From: Labilibaculum manganireducens | GTDB lineage: Bacteria; Bacteroidota; Bacteroidia; Bacteroidales; Marinifilaceae | NCBI RefSeq assembly: GCF_002843385.1 | Contig: NZ_MVDE01000010.1 | Span: 1 to 64,000, forward strand | DNA length: 64,000 nucleotides | Direction of reading: 5' to 3' | Part shown: one piece after another, positions 48,128 to 57,718 of the stretch | How the letters are laid out: the number at the start of each line of letters is the position of its first letter | Position numbering within the stretch: position 1 is the first letter of the stretch | Notes under the pieces: generated by a model | Told to the model about the DNA's origin: nothing | Database searches by the model: none | Seen by the model: only the letters and a program-made list of their open reading frames with translations | Made by a program: the position numbers and the translations under genes

Positions 48128-49438
48128 CTACATCGAAGAATCATTATTATCAAAAATCTGTGTAAACTTATCTTTAAACCAATTGTCAAGACTTCCTTTT
48201 TTATGTTCCTCTTCTCCTCTTTCTTCCTCAACTTCAACAGGTTCCTTACTTTTAGTTACAGGCGTTTTTTTCTCTTCTGCTACCTCATACTCCTCACGGT
48301 CCTCATCGGAGCGTTTTCTCATCAACTCTTCTCTTCGTTGCCTCTCCTCCCGCTTTTTCATTGCCGCAATCTCCTCAGCTTCGGCTGGATTCTCAATAAT
48401 CAGCTCCAATTTAGGAGCTTCATTTTGAACTGATTTCCGAGGTTCTATACTTAATTCAGGAATAGGGCTTTCGGAAAATCCGGTAGCAATAATTGTAACG
48501 CTTAATTCATCCTCCAGCCTATCACTATTACCATTTCCCCAAATAATACTCACCTCATCACCCACTACATCGTGAACGTAATCGGTAATCACACTAACCT
48601 CCTGCATGGTCACCTCATCTTTACCCGAGATGATATTTAATAAGATATTTCTTGCTCCGCAAATATTATTACTATTCAATAACGGAGATGTAAGTGCCTC
48701 TTCAATAGCACGAAGTGCTCTGTCTTCACCTGAAGCAGAAGCTGATCCCATTACGGCTACACCACTATCCCTCATCACGGTTTCCACATCGGCAAAATCG
48801 ACATTTACATAACCATGAACAGTAATTATTTCGGCAATACTTTTGGCGGCAATAGACAAAACATCATCAGCCTTTGCAAAGGCATCCGATAATTTTAAAT
48901 CACCATACATCATCCTCAACTTTTCGTTATTGATGATTAGAAGTGCATCAACATGCTTTTCCAAATTGGCAATTCCTTCCATCGCCTGCTCAATTCTTCG
49001 TTTCCCCTCAAATCGAAATGGGATCGTTACAATTCCAACAGTTAAGACTCCCTGCTTTCTGGCTGTTTCTGCAATTATAGGAGCTGCACCTGTACCGGTT
49101 CCACCTCCCATACCGGCAGTCACAAATATCATCTTGGTTTTCTCACTTAAAACTTTATTGATGTCATCAATACTTTCAAGTGCAGATTCCCTTCCTCTTT
49201 CCGGTTTGTTTCCAGCCCCTCTACCCTCGGTAAGTGATTTACCAAGCTGTACCTTAATCGGCACCTGACTGTTTTCCAATGCCTGAGAATCAGTATTACA
49301 TATTACAAAATCGACCCCAGTGATTCCTTCTTTTAACATGTGATTAACAGCGTTACTTCCACCGCCACCCACACCAATCACTTTTATAATGGATTTCTCT
49401 TTAGGTTCAAAATCAACCGGTAACAATTCGTCAATCAT
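48128..49438 (-). CDS. ftsZ: FtsZ paralogue 1 (with charged linker and amphipathic tail)
   Basis: A 436-residue FtsZ with the full GTPase core: VIGVGGGGSNAVN, GMGGGTGTGAAP, RFEGKRR and NVDFADVETVM. After the core comes a long, strongly charged linker (REERQRREELMRKR, EVEEERGEEEHKK) and then a short tail, SLDNWFKDKFTQIFDNNDSSM. That tail has no IPAF-type peptide. Its Leu, Trp-Phe, Phe and Ile-Phe lie on one face of a helix, like the membrane-targeting helix of FtsA next door. Together with the second FtsZ this points to division of labour at the ring. It follows ftsA by 33 bp. Confidence 0.96.
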   Translation of the reverse strand: MIDELLPVDFEPKEKSIIKVIGVGGGGSNAVNHMLKEGITGVDFVICNTDSQALENSQVPIKVQLGKSLTEGRGAGNKPERGRESALESIDDINKVLSEKTKMIFVTAGMGGGTGTGAAPIIAETARKQGVLTVGIVTIPFRFEGKRRIEQAMEGIANLEKHVDALLIINNEKLRMMYGDLKLSDAFAKADDVLSIAAKSIAEIITVHGYVNVDFADVETVMRDSGVAVMGSASASGEDRALRAIEEALTSPLLNSNNICGARNILLNIISGKDEVTMQEVSVITDYVHDVVGDEVSIIWGNGNSDRLEDELSVTIIATGFSESPIPELSIEPRKSVQNEAPKLELIIENPAEAEEIAAMKKREERQRREELMRKRSDEDREEYEVAEEKKTPVTKSKEPVEVEEERGEEEHKKGSLDNWFKDKFTQIFDNNDSSM

Positions 49439-49471
49439 GATGTCACAAGTATTAGGGTTACAATATTTTAT

Positions 49472-50734
49472 TTACATTTTCAAATCATCAGTATCAAACA
49501 AAGCACTAAAAAATTTCTGAAATCCTTTCTTTTTGCCTGTTTTATTTTTGTCTGTATTCTGATTCTGAGTTTTTTTACGAGGTTTATTCAAACCTTTTAG
49601 CATCAATCCGATTCCTGTTGCATAAATTGGCTGATTTAAGGTTTCATCTAAAATTATTTTAGATGATGCTCCGGGATAGCCTATACGAACATCTATTCCG
49701 GTTTGTTTTTGAGTCAGCACGTCAAGATTCGTAAGTAATGCACCTCCACCTGTCAATACGATTCCGGCACCAATTTTATCGTGCAGCCCTGTAATTTCGA
49801 TTTGAAATTTAACACTGTCAATAATCTCCTCCATTCGGCATTGAATGATTTGAGCCAAGGTTTTAAAAGAAATTTCCTTTGGATCCCAACCACCAACACT
49901 TGGAATGGTAACCACCTTTTCTTCGTCCACTAAATCAGCGACAGCTTCTCCAAACTGAATTTTTAAAGCTTCGGCCTGTTTTATAAGTACCGAGCAACCT
50001 TCCTTTATGTCTCGGGTAACAATATCGCCACCAAAAGGAATTACTGCAGTATGCCTTAGTATACCATCAAAATAAACTGTAATATCCGTTGTCCCGCCGC
50101 CAATGTCAACCAAAACAACTCCAGCCTCTTTTTCTTCTTCGCTTAGCACAGATAAAGAAGAAGCTAAAGGCTCCAAAACCAGTTCTTCAATTTCTAATCC
50201 AACTTCCTTCACACATTTCTCAATATTGCGTGCAGATGCAGTTCTTCCAATAATAATATTGAAATTCCCATCCAGCCTTCGTCCGGCCATTCCTATTGGA
50301 TTCCGAATGCCTGCCTCCTTGTCAACTACGTAATCCTGCGGAATCACATGCAGTATTTGTTCTCCAACCTCAATTGGAATCCTAAAATTCTCATTTATGA
50401 TTTCCTCAACATCCATTTTAGTAATTTCACCAATTCCATTTTGGATGTATTTAAACTGTCGGTTCTTTATGCTCCGTATATGCTGTCCGGCAATACCTAC
50501 ATAAACTGTAGAAATTTCTTTGTTGGTTTTCTCCGTCAATCGATCAACTACCTCACTGATAGCACCAATTGTATCTTCAATACTATGAATCACTCCCCTC
50601 TTAACGCCCCTCGATACGGTTTTTTCCATACCTATAATCCGCAACCTGCCATCGGCGTCTACTTCTCCCATTATGGCAACAATTTTAGTTGTGCCTATAT
50701 CGATAGCTGCTATGATATTATTCCTGCTAGTCAT
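49472..50734 (-). CDS. ftsA: Cell division protein FtsA
   Basis: Actin-like protein (420 residues) that tethers FtsZ filaments to the membrane and recruits later division proteins. Visible parts are the phosphate loop AAIDIGTTKIVAIMGEV, the 1C domain region with GIAGQHIRSIKNRQ, ATP-binding VLVDIGGGTTDITVYFDG, and GIVLTGGGALLTNLD. The C-terminal basic segment KKKGFQKFFSALFDTDDLKM is its amphipathic membrane helix. It overlaps ftsQ by 8 bp and precedes the first ftsZ by 33 bp. Confidence 0.96.
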   Translation of the reverse strand: MTSRNNIIAAIDIGTTKIVAIMGEVDADGRLRIIGMEKTVSRGVKRGVIHSIEDTIGAISEVVDRLTEKTNKEISTVYVGIAGQHIRSIKNRQFKYIQNGIGEITKMDVEEIINENFRIPIEVGEQILHVIPQDYVVDKEAGIRNPIGMAGRRLDGNFNIIIGRTASARNIEKCVKEVGLEIEELVLEPLASSLSVLSEEEKEAGVVLVDIGGGTTDITVYFDGILRHTAVIPFGGDIVTRDIKEGCSVLIKQAEALKIQFGEAVADLVDEEKVVTIPSVGGWDPKEISFKTLAQIIQCRMEEIIDSVKFQIEITGLHDKIGAGIVLTGGGALLTNLDVLTQKQTGIDVRIGYPGASSKIILDETLNQPIYATGIGLMLKGLNKPRKKTQNQNTDKNKTGKKKGFQKFFSALFDTDDLKM

Positions 50735-51482
50735 TTAAATTCTTTTTTGTGCAAACTACCTGATTCTTATATTTCAAATTGATTTTACTATACGTATTCC
50801 AACCTTTTTTTGAAAATCCTTTGGTATACAAAGCTCTCAATTTTTGAAATTTCTGTTCGTAGTTTTCAATACTCCCCAATTCAATTTTATGAGCTCCAAC
50901 ACGAGGAATTAAAACATACTCCTTGTTTCTGTCTACATCAATTTGTGTGATCTGCGATTTCCAAAATTCATCATTTGTAATAAATTTTACCAACTCAAAC
51001 AGTTCTTCTTTTATCAACTGATCATTTACAGCCCCTGAAACCACCAAAACCCTTGATGTAAAATTTACAGACAAGGGCATTTTTTCTCCATCCGCATCAA
51101 TATAATATCCATTCCCCGATAAAATCCGCACAATTGGATTGCGTTGTTTAATTTCAACAATTAATTTCCCGGAAAGCGAATTGTACACTTCCGATTTTTT
51201 CACATAAGGAATCTTGTCTATTAGATCCTCCAATGCTTCTTTATTAACTTCGGAAATAGTAGTCCCTACAACTCCCGGATATTTTTTCTTAATAATTCTT
51301 TCAACATCAGAATTGCTTACAAAACCTCTTTTCACACTATCAACCACATTTACCAGTGTACCTGAAAACACCAGCTTCTCCGATTTGCCATTGGCAAAGG
51401 AAAAAACTACAATTAAGTACCCCAGCAAGAATACCCAAATTAATGTCTTTGCAATTTTTTTTAGCATTCCAATCGTTCGCAA
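50727..51482 (-). CDS. ftsQ: Cell division protein FtsQ
   Basis: A bitopic division protein of 251 residues with a short cytoplasmic start, one membrane helix (TLIWVFLLGYLIVVFSFA, about 13-30) and a periplasmic POTRA/FtsQ domain (FVSNSDVERIIKKKYPGVVG, INKEALEDLIDKIPYVKKSEVYNSLSGKLIVEIKQRNPIVRI, YIDADGEKMP). The position between murC and ftsA is the classical place. It overlaps murC by 22 bp and ftsA by 8 bp. The family diverges fast; the call rests on domain pattern and context. Confidence 0.9.
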   Translation of the reverse strand: MRTIGMLKKIAKTLIWVFLLGYLIVVFSFANGKSEKLVFSGTLVNVVDSVKRGFVSNSDVERIIKKKYPGVVGTTISEVNKEALEDLIDKIPYVKKSEVYNSLSGKLIVEIKQRNPIVRILSGNGYYIDADGEKMPLSVNFTSRVLVVSGAVNDQLIKEELFELVKFITNDEFWKSQITQIDVDRNKEYVLIPRVGAHKIELGSIENYEQKFQKLRALYTKGFSKKGWNTYSKINLKYKNQVVCTKKNLND

Positions 51483-52834
51483 ATTAAATTTTTAATCGGC
51501 TCAACCAACTTGTCGATATCGCCTGCACCTAAAGTTAGTAAAACTTCAAATTCTTTCTCTCTAAGTAACTCTATCAAATCACCTTTACTACATAATTTAG
51601 CTGGCACCTTCAGGTTTTTCAAAATAATTTCAGAACTAACCCCTTCTATTGGCAATTCTCTGGCTGGATAAATATCCAAAAGAATGACTTCATCTAAAAG
51701 ATTTAAACTTGCAGCAAAACCTTCTGCAAAATCTCTTGTTCGTGAATATAAATGAGGTTGAAATATTCCGGTTATATTCTTTTCAGGATACAATTCCCTT
51801 ACCGATGAAATACTTTCCCATAATTCTTTTGGATGGTGTGCATAATCATCAATAAAAACAATTTTTTCATTTCTGATTTGATAATCAAACCTTCTTCTAA
51901 CACCTTTAAAAGTTGAAAGAGCTTTTCTCAACTCATCAGCTTCAACACCGCAAAGAAGAGCCATAGCTGATGCTGCAATTGCATTTTCAACATTAATTTT
52001 CCCTGGGTAGGAGAACAACAAATCTTTAATTATTCCATCCGGATACACCAAATCAAATTGGTAAAATCCTTCCACTAATTTGATGTTCTCAGCATAAAAA
52101 TCTGCTTTCTCCTCTAATGAATAAGTATAAGCCGAAAGTTTATCATGAGTGAGAATCAATCCCTTTTTATAAACAAGGATTCCCCCCTCTTTTATTTGAT
52201 AAACAAAAGCCTGAAAGCTCTTTTCCAATTCATTTTTATTGCCGTAAATATCCAAATGATCAGCATCCATTGAGGTAACTACAGCCAACTGTGGATGTAA
52301 TTGAAGAAATGAACGATCAAACTCATCAGCCTCAAGAATCATCCAGGGACTGGTTTTTGACAGTAAAAGATTAGACTGATAGTTGCGGGAAATTCCTCCT
52401 AAAAAAGCATTGCAATCTAAGGCTGATGTTTTAAAAATATGCGCTGTAATCGTTGAAACCGTAGTTTTACCATGGGTTCCGGCAATACCTATACCATTCA
52501 AATTATCGGAAAGCAAACCCAGAACCTGCGATCGCTTCATAATTTCAAATTGTTGCTGCTGAAAATAAATCAATTGAGGATGATTTGCAGGAATAGCAGG
52601 TGTGTACACTACTAAAGTATCATACTTAGATTGATAACGTGCTGGAATTTGATCGACATCTTCCTGAAAAGTTATACCAATACCTTCCGCAGTTAATTCC
52701 GCAGTAAGCTGAGTGGCCATTCGATCGTAGCCAAACACATTCTTACCAATGGAATTAAAGTAGCGGGCTATAGCACTCATGCCAATTCCACCAATCCCGA
52801 TAAAGTAAATATTTTTATAATTCTTAATCCGCAT
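51461..52834 (-). CDS. murC: UDP-N-acetylmuramate-L-alanine ligase
   Basis: ATP-dependent Mur ligase (457 residues) that adds L-Ala to UDP-MurNAc. Start motif is IYFIGIGGIGMSAIARYF for UDP binding, then GIAGTHGKTTVSTITAHIF as the ATP P-loop, the middle-domain DADHLDIYGN, and DDYAHHPKELWESI in the C-terminal domain, all in family order. It starts 4 bp after the murG stop and overlaps ftsQ. Confidence 0.96.
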   Translation of the reverse strand: MRIKNYKNIYFIGIGGIGMSAIARYFNSIGKNVFGYDRMATQLTAELTAEGIGITFQEDVDQIPARYQSKYDTLVVYTPAIPANHPQLIYFQQQQFEIMKRSQVLGLLSDNLNGIGIAGTHGKTTVSTITAHIFKTSALDCNAFLGGISRNYQSNLLLSKTSPWMILEADEFDRSFLQLHPQLAVVTSMDADHLDIYGNKNELEKSFQAFVYQIKEGGILVYKKGLILTHDKLSAYTYSLEEKADFYAENIKLVEGFYQFDLVYPDGIIKDLLFSYPGKINVENAIAASAMALLCGVEADELRKALSTFKGVRRRFDYQIRNEKIVFIDDYAHHPKELWESISSVRELYPEKNITGIFQPHLYSRTRDFAEGFAASLNLLDEVILLDIYPARELPIEGVSSEIILKNLKVPAKLCSKGDLIELLREKEFEVLLTLGAGDIDKLVEPIKNLICERLEC

Positions 52835-52837
52835 AAT

Positions 52838-53938
52838 CTATGTTAATGCTATTATTTGTTCTGCAATTTCATCTGCAGCATCGGGCTTCGCCAAAGCCTT
52901 GCAATTCGCCGAAAGCTCAGATAATTTATCTGCATCATTTATCAGTTTTAATGCCTCCGCAACCAATTCCTTTTCAGCATCAATATCTTTTACCATTATC
53001 GCTGCATTCTTATTTACCAGAGCCATGGCATTCTTGGTTTGGTGATCTTCTGAAACATTAGGTGACGGTACCAAAATACATGGCTTTTCTACCAGACATA
53101 GTTCTGATATTGTACCTGCTCCGGCTCTGGAAATAACCATATCGGCAGCAGCATAAGCCAAGTCCATTCTCCCCAAAAAGTCAAAAACCTTTAATCCGGG
53201 GATGTCCCAATTTTTCAATTCTTCACGAACCTTTTCAATGTAAAACTTTCCTGTTTGCCAGATTACCTGAACTTCAGAATCTGAAATTGCTGAAAGCGAA
53301 CCCAACATACTATTATTAATGGTTCTTGCTCCCAAACTTCCCCCTACAACCAAAATGGTTTTCTTTTCAGGATCTAACCCAAAATGAGCCATTGCCTCCT
53401 GCTTTTTCGAAGCAATATTCATTAAATCTTTTCGAACAGGATTTCCAGTCAATAATATTTTGTCAGCAGGAAAAAATCGTTCCATTCCTTCGTAAGCCAC
53501 ACAAATCTTTTTTGCTTTTTTTGCCAAAAGTTTATTTGTTATTCCTGCATACGAATTCTGTTCCTGAATTACGGTAGGAATTCCCATTTTAGCTGCTGCA
53601 TGTAAAAGCGGGCCACTTGCATATCCTCCAACACCAACAACTGCATCAGGTTGAAAATCCTTAACAATGGCCTTGGCTTTTCTCAAACTTTTAAAAAGCC
53701 TCGAAAAAAATTTCAAATTCTCCTTCGAAAAATTTCGTTGAAGTCCGCGTATTGGTAATCCAACTATTTTATATCCTGCAGAAGGAACTTTTTCCATTTC
53801 CATTTTCCCTTCGGCTCCTACAAATAAAATTTCACAATCGCTATGCTTTTGTTTTAAAGCATTTGCAATTGAAATAGCCGGAAATATGTGTCCGCCTGTT
53901 CCGCCTCCGCTAACAATTACTTTAATTTTCTGCTTCAT
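52838..53938 (-). CDS. murG: UDP-GlcNAc:lipid I transferase MurG
   Basis: A GT28 glycosyltransferase (366 residues) that converts lipid I to lipid II on the cytoplasmic face. G-loops VSGGGTGGHIFPAISIANAL and VVGVGGYASGPLL, the donor-binding VVGGSLGARTINNS, and RAGAGTISEL with the UDP-GlcNAc-binding acid are all present. It overlaps ftsW by 17 bp and murC follows at once. Confidence 0.96.
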   Translation of the reverse strand: MKQKIKVIVSGGGTGGHIFPAISIANALKQKHSDCEILFVGAEGKMEMEKVPSAGYKIVGLPIRGLQRNFSKENLKFFSRLFKSLRKAKAIVKDFQPDAVVGVGGYASGPLLHAAAKMGIPTVIQEQNSYAGITNKLLAKKAKKICVAYEGMERFFPADKILLTGNPVRKDLMNIASKKQEAMAHFGLDPEKKTILVVGGSLGARTINNSMLGSLSAISDSEVQVIWQTGKFYIEKVREELKNWDIPGLKVFDFLGRMDLAYAAADMVISRAGAGTISELCLVEKPCILVPSPNVSEDHQTKNAMALVNKNAAIMVKDIDAEKELVAEALKLINDADKLSELSANCKALAKPDAADEIAEQIIALT

Positions 53939-55109
53939 TTACTTTTGCTTCTTCATTCAATTTCTCTTCCTCATTTACCCAATTACTCACACTTAATATC
54001 ATTCCAAAGGCGGCACTTGTAAAAATTAACGATGTACCTCCCATACTCACTAAAGGTAAAGGTTGTCCTGTTACCGGGATTAAATTAACCGACACTGCCA
54101 TATTGGTCAATGCCTGAAAAACAATACTTAAAGTTAAACCAACCACCAACAAAGCCGGAAAAGTCCGATTGCATTTCCGAACAATCAAGCCGGCGCGATA
54201 CAGTAATATGAGATAAAAAGCCAGTATGATAAAACCTCCAATCCAACCCATTTCTTCCAAAATAATGGCATAAATAAAATCAGAATACGGATGTGGTAAA
54301 AAATTCCGCTGTGTACTATTTCCTGGGAACTTCCCGAAAATCCCTCCTGAAACGACAGCAATTTTCGCTTGTTCTACCTGATAATTCTGGTTGTTATTTA
54401 CATTTGACTCGTCTTTATCAAAAAAGTTAACGATTCGACTCCGAACGGTTTGAACACGTCCGATGCTGGGAAGCAAAGGTGCCATTACAATCAGCATAAT
54501 CACCAATCCCAAAACAACACCCACCGATCCGAACAAATATTTTTTTGCTATTCTACCAATAAACATCAGCAAATAACATACACCTCCCAACAATACTGAA
54601 GTAGAAAAATCATCCAAAAAAATCAGCAAACACACAATTCCTACAGGAATAACAATGTGCCAAAACGCCTCTTTTTTGCAGGAATCTTCAGCCTGATATC
54701 GTGACAATGTTCTGGAAACATGCAATATTAACGCAAGTTTAGCGAGCTCCGACGGTTGAAAATTGAACCCTATTCCAGGAATGGTGATCCACCTTGAGGC
54801 ATCATTTAAGTTTGTACCAACGAGTTTTGCCAATATGAGCAATCCGATTGAAATGATGAGAACCAGATTGGCTGAACTGGAATATACCTTAAAATGTATC
54901 CGATGAACTACATAAATAATCATGTAGCAACCACCCAAAAGAATCAGTTGCTTAATAAAAAAATAGGATGTATTCCCACCTTTCACCTTATAGGCAAGTG
55001 TTCCGGTTGAACTATATACAACCAGCAAAGAAATCATGGACAGAAAAAAGATAATGATCCAGATGGTCTTATCCCCCTTCAAGCTTAAATTCTTAAAAAA
55101 ACCCGCCAT
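53922..55109 (-). CDS. ftsW: Peptidoglycan polymerase FtsW (SEDS family)
   Basis: A multi-pass membrane protein (395 residues, about ten helices) of the SEDS glycosyltransferase family, which joins lipid II into glycan strands at the septum with the transpeptidase FtsI. Signature text includes RWITIPGIGFNFQPSELAKLALI, the large periplasmic loop HPYSDFIYAIILEEMGWIGG (with the catalytic-type Asp), and GQPLPLVSMGGTSLIFT. The N-terminal basic segment and C-terminal Glu-rich tail (NEEEKLNEEAKVNEAEN) are cytoplasmic. It lies 9 bp after murD. Confidence 0.95.
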   Translation of the reverse strand: MAGFFKNLSLKGDKTIWIIIFFLSMISLLVVYSSTGTLAYKVKGGNTSYFFIKQLILLGGCYMIIYVVHRIHFKVYSSSANLVLIISIGLLILAKLVGTNLNDASRWITIPGIGFNFQPSELAKLALILHVSRTLSRYQAEDSCKKEAFWHIVIPVGIVCLLIFLDDFSTSVLLGGVCYLLMFIGRIAKKYLFGSVGVVLGLVIMLIVMAPLLPSIGRVQTVRSRIVNFFDKDESNVNNNQNYQVEQAKIAVVSGGIFGKFPGNSTQRNFLPHPYSDFIYAIILEEMGWIGGFIILAFYLILLYRAGLIVRKCNRTFPALLVVGLTLSIVFQALTNMAVSVNLIPVTGQPLPLVSMGGTSLIFTSAAFGMILSVSNWVNEEEKLNEEAKVNEAEN

Positions 55110-55118
55110 ATCTTCAAT

Positions 55119-56456
55119 TTATAAATTTCTTACTTCTTCCTTGAACTGATTCCCGCGGTCTTCATAATTCTTGAACAAATCGAAACTTGCACAAGCAGGA
55201 GACAACAAAACAATCTCTTCCTTATTGGCCATTTCATATGCTTGAGTCACTGCCTCTTTCATAGATCCGGCATCAACTATAAAATCCACTTTACCATCAA
55301 AAGCTGCATGAATTTTAGCGTTGTCAACACCCAAACACACAATTCCTTTCACCTTTTCTTTCACCAAATCATACAAAACCGAATAATCGTTTCCTTTATC
55401 AACTCCGCCAACAATCCAAACTACCGGCTCATCCATACTTTCCAATGCGTACCATGTAGAGTTGATATTTGTAGCTTTTGAATCATTAATAAACTGAATT
55501 CCCCTTACTCGAACCACTTTTTCCAATCGATGATCAACACCTTGAAAATCACTTAAACTTTGGCGAATTACTTCCTTCCGAATTTGCAGTACACTTCCGG
55601 CAATTCCTGATGCCAATGAATTATATACGTTGTGAATTCCAGGTAAAGACAAATCTTTTTTATCCATAGAAAAGAGATTTTCGTTGTATTGAATTTTTAA
55701 AAGTTCATTCTCAATCCATCCGCACATTTCTTTTATTTCCCGAACGGAAAACGGCAATAATTGAGCAAGAGTATCACAATTCATTAATTCCTTTTTGATG
55801 ATATCATCATCAGTGCAAAACACAAAAGAATCCTCGGATTTCATATTTTGCAATATTCTGAATTTTGAATTGATGTAATTTTCCATTTTATAATCGTACC
55901 GATCCAAATGATCCGGCGTAATATTTAATAGTATAGCAATGTTAGCTCTAAAATCAAACATCCCATCCAACTGAAAGCTACTCAACTCAACCACATAATG
56001 CGTATAATCTTTTTCGGCAACCTGCCAAGCCAGACTATCTCCTACATTTCCAGCTAAACCAACATGCAATCCGGCCTTCTTCAGCATATGATACAAAAGC
56101 AAAGTTGTTGTTGTTTTTCCGTTACTGCCGGTTATACATATCATTTTAGCATTGGAGAATCTTCCCGCAAATTCAATTTCAGAAATTACAGGAATATTTC
56201 TTTCATTCAGCTTAACAATTAAAGGAGCTGTATCAGGAATTCCAGGACTTTTCACAACTTCATCTGCCGATAATATAAGAGATTCTGTATGTTGCTTTTC
56301 CTCAAAATCAAGCTGATACTTATTCAACGCAAGCTTGTACTTGGGACTTATTTCTCCTAAGTCTGAAACAAACACATCAAAGCCTTTTGATTTGGCCAAC
56401 ACAGCCGCACCAACACCACTTTCTCCTGCACCTAATATGACGATTCGTTTTGCCAT
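55119..56456 (-). CDS. murD: UDP-MurNAc-L-alanine-D-glutamate ligase
   Basis: Mur ligase of 445 residues that adds D-Glu. Start motif ILGAGESGVGAAVLAKSKG binds UDP-MurNAc-Ala, ICITGSNGKTTTTLLLYHML is the P-loop, and NITPDHLDRYD the middle-domain metal/carbamyl-lysine region. The C-terminal domain shows FINDSKATNINSTWYALE and LSPACASFDLFKNYEDRGNQF, typical of MurD. It lies 6 bp after mraY. Confidence 0.96.
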   Translation of the reverse strand: MAKRIVILGAGESGVGAAVLAKSKGFDVFVSDLGEISPKYKLALNKYQLDFEEKQHTESLILSADEVVKSPGIPDTAPLIVKLNERNIPVISEIEFAGRFSNAKMICITGSNGKTTTTLLLYHMLKKAGLHVGLAGNVGDSLAWQVAEKDYTHYVVELSSFQLDGMFDFRANIAILLNITPDHLDRYDYKMENYINSKFRILQNMKSEDSFVFCTDDDIIKKELMNCDTLAQLLPFSVREIKEMCGWIENELLKIQYNENLFSMDKKDLSLPGIHNVYNSLASGIAGSVLQIRKEVIRQSLSDFQGVDHRLEKVVRVRGIQFINDSKATNINSTWYALESMDEPVVWIVGGVDKGNDYSVLYDLVKEKVKGIVCLGVDNAKIHAAFDGKVDFIVDAGSMKEAVTQAYEMANKEEIVLLSPACASFDLFKNYEDRGNQFKEEVRNL

Positions 56457-56462
56457 ATGTAC

Positions 56463-57716
56463 TTATCTGATTTTTAGAGTTACTATTGTTATAATCGCCA
56501 GAAAAATTCCAATGATCCAAAATCGGGTAACAATTTTTGGTTCTGGATATCCTTTCATCTGATAATGATGATGAAGAGGTGCCATTTTAAATATTCTTCG
56601 TCCTTCACCGTATTTTTTTCTGGTGTATTTAAACCAGGAAACCTGCATCATCACCGAAATATTCTCAACAAGAAAAATTCCGCATAAAACAGGAATCAAC
56701 AATTCTTTGTGAATAACAATGGCAAAAACGGCTATAATTCCTCCCAAAGACAAACTGCCTGTATCACCCATAAAAACTTGTGCCGGGTAGGAGTTGTACC
56801 ACATAAAGCCAATGGTTGCTCCAATAAAAGCAGCAATAAAAATCACCAGTTCGCCTGAATTTGGAATGTACATGATATTCAAATAATCAGCATACACCAC
56901 GTGACCGGATACATAGGCCAATATTCCCAAAGTGGCACCAATAATTGCTGACGAACCTGTCGCCAGACCATCTAAACCATCGGTGATATTTGCACCATTT
57001 GAAACGGCTGTAACAATAAATATGGTAATGATTATAAAAACCAGCCAAGCCAACATAGGTGAATATTCTCCACCAAAAGCAACTAAGGACTCATAATCAA
57101 ATTCATTGTTCTTAAAAAAAGGAATCGTTGTTTTTGTTGATTTTTCATCAGTTGTTAAACGAGTTGTCCCGGGAGCCTGCGATGTAAATCCTTCGTCAAC
57201 CAATTCGGTTTGAATTCCTATTTCAGACATACTCGTTTTTTCACGAACAACTACATCATCATTTATATAAAGGGTTAACCCAACAATTAGACCTAAACCT
57301 ATTTGGCCAGCTACTTTAAGCTTGCCGCTTAAACCGGCCTTGTCTTTTTTAAATACTTTAATATAATCGTCGATAAATCCAATTAATCCTAACCAGATAG
57401 TTGTAATAATCATTAGTAAAATGTAGACATTATCGAGTTTGGCAAATAGTAAAACCGGAATTAAAATGGAGATAATGATAATGATTCCCCCCATGGTTGG
57501 TGTTCCTTTTTTTTCCATTTGACCGGCTAAGCCCAAATCCCGAACAATCTCGCCAATTTGCTGCTTTTGCAATAAGAGAATGATCTTTTTCCCAAATACA
57601 GTCGCAATAAATAACGAAGTCATAATGGCCAATGCCGCCCGAAATGAGATATATTCAAACATCCCGGCTCCTGGAAAATCCAATTGATTTAAATACCTAA
57701 ATAAATAGTATAACAT
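56463..57716 (-). CDS. mraY: Phospho-MurNAc-pentapeptide translocase MraY
   Basis: An integral membrane enzyme (417 residues, about ten helices) that joins phospho-MurNAc-pentapeptide to undecaprenyl phosphate, making lipid I. Catalytic acids are in FIDDYIKVF (Asp-Asp) and [15 protein letters not shown], with HHHYQ in the C-terminal loop. Between the helices after [10 protein letters not shown] is an insertion of about 50 residues ([17 protein letters not shown] and on to FFKNNEFDY) that makes this longer than the roughly 360-residue E. coli enzyme. This is common in Bacteroidota. Confidence 0.96.
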   Translation of the reverse strand: MLYYLFRYLNQLDFPGAGMFEYISFRAALAIMTSLFIATVFGKKIILLLQKQQIGEIVRDLGLAGQMEKKGTPTMGGIIIIISILIPVLLFAKLDNVYILLMIITTIWLGLIGFIDDYIKVFKKDKAGLSGKLKVAGQIGLGLIVGLTLYINDDVVVREKTSMSEIGIQTELVDEGFTSQAPGTTRLTTDEKSTKTTIPFFKNNEFDYESLVAFGGEYSPMLAWLVFIIITIFIVTAVSNGANITDGLDGLATGSSAIIGATLGILAYVSGHVVYADYLNIMYIPNSGELVIFIAAFIGATIGFMWYNSYPAQVFMGDTGSLSLGGIIAVFAIVIHKELLIPVLCGIFLVENISVMMQVSWFKYTRKKYGEGRRIFKMAPLHHHYQMKGYPEPKIVTRFWIIGIFLAIITIVTLKIR

Positions 57717-57718
57717 AA

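Noticed and set aside
48843-49268. A 141-codon open frame on the plus strand inside the first ftsZ
   Set aside because: It is the mirror of a conserved coding region with low-complexity Ser/Pro text; ftsZ on the other strand explains the openness.
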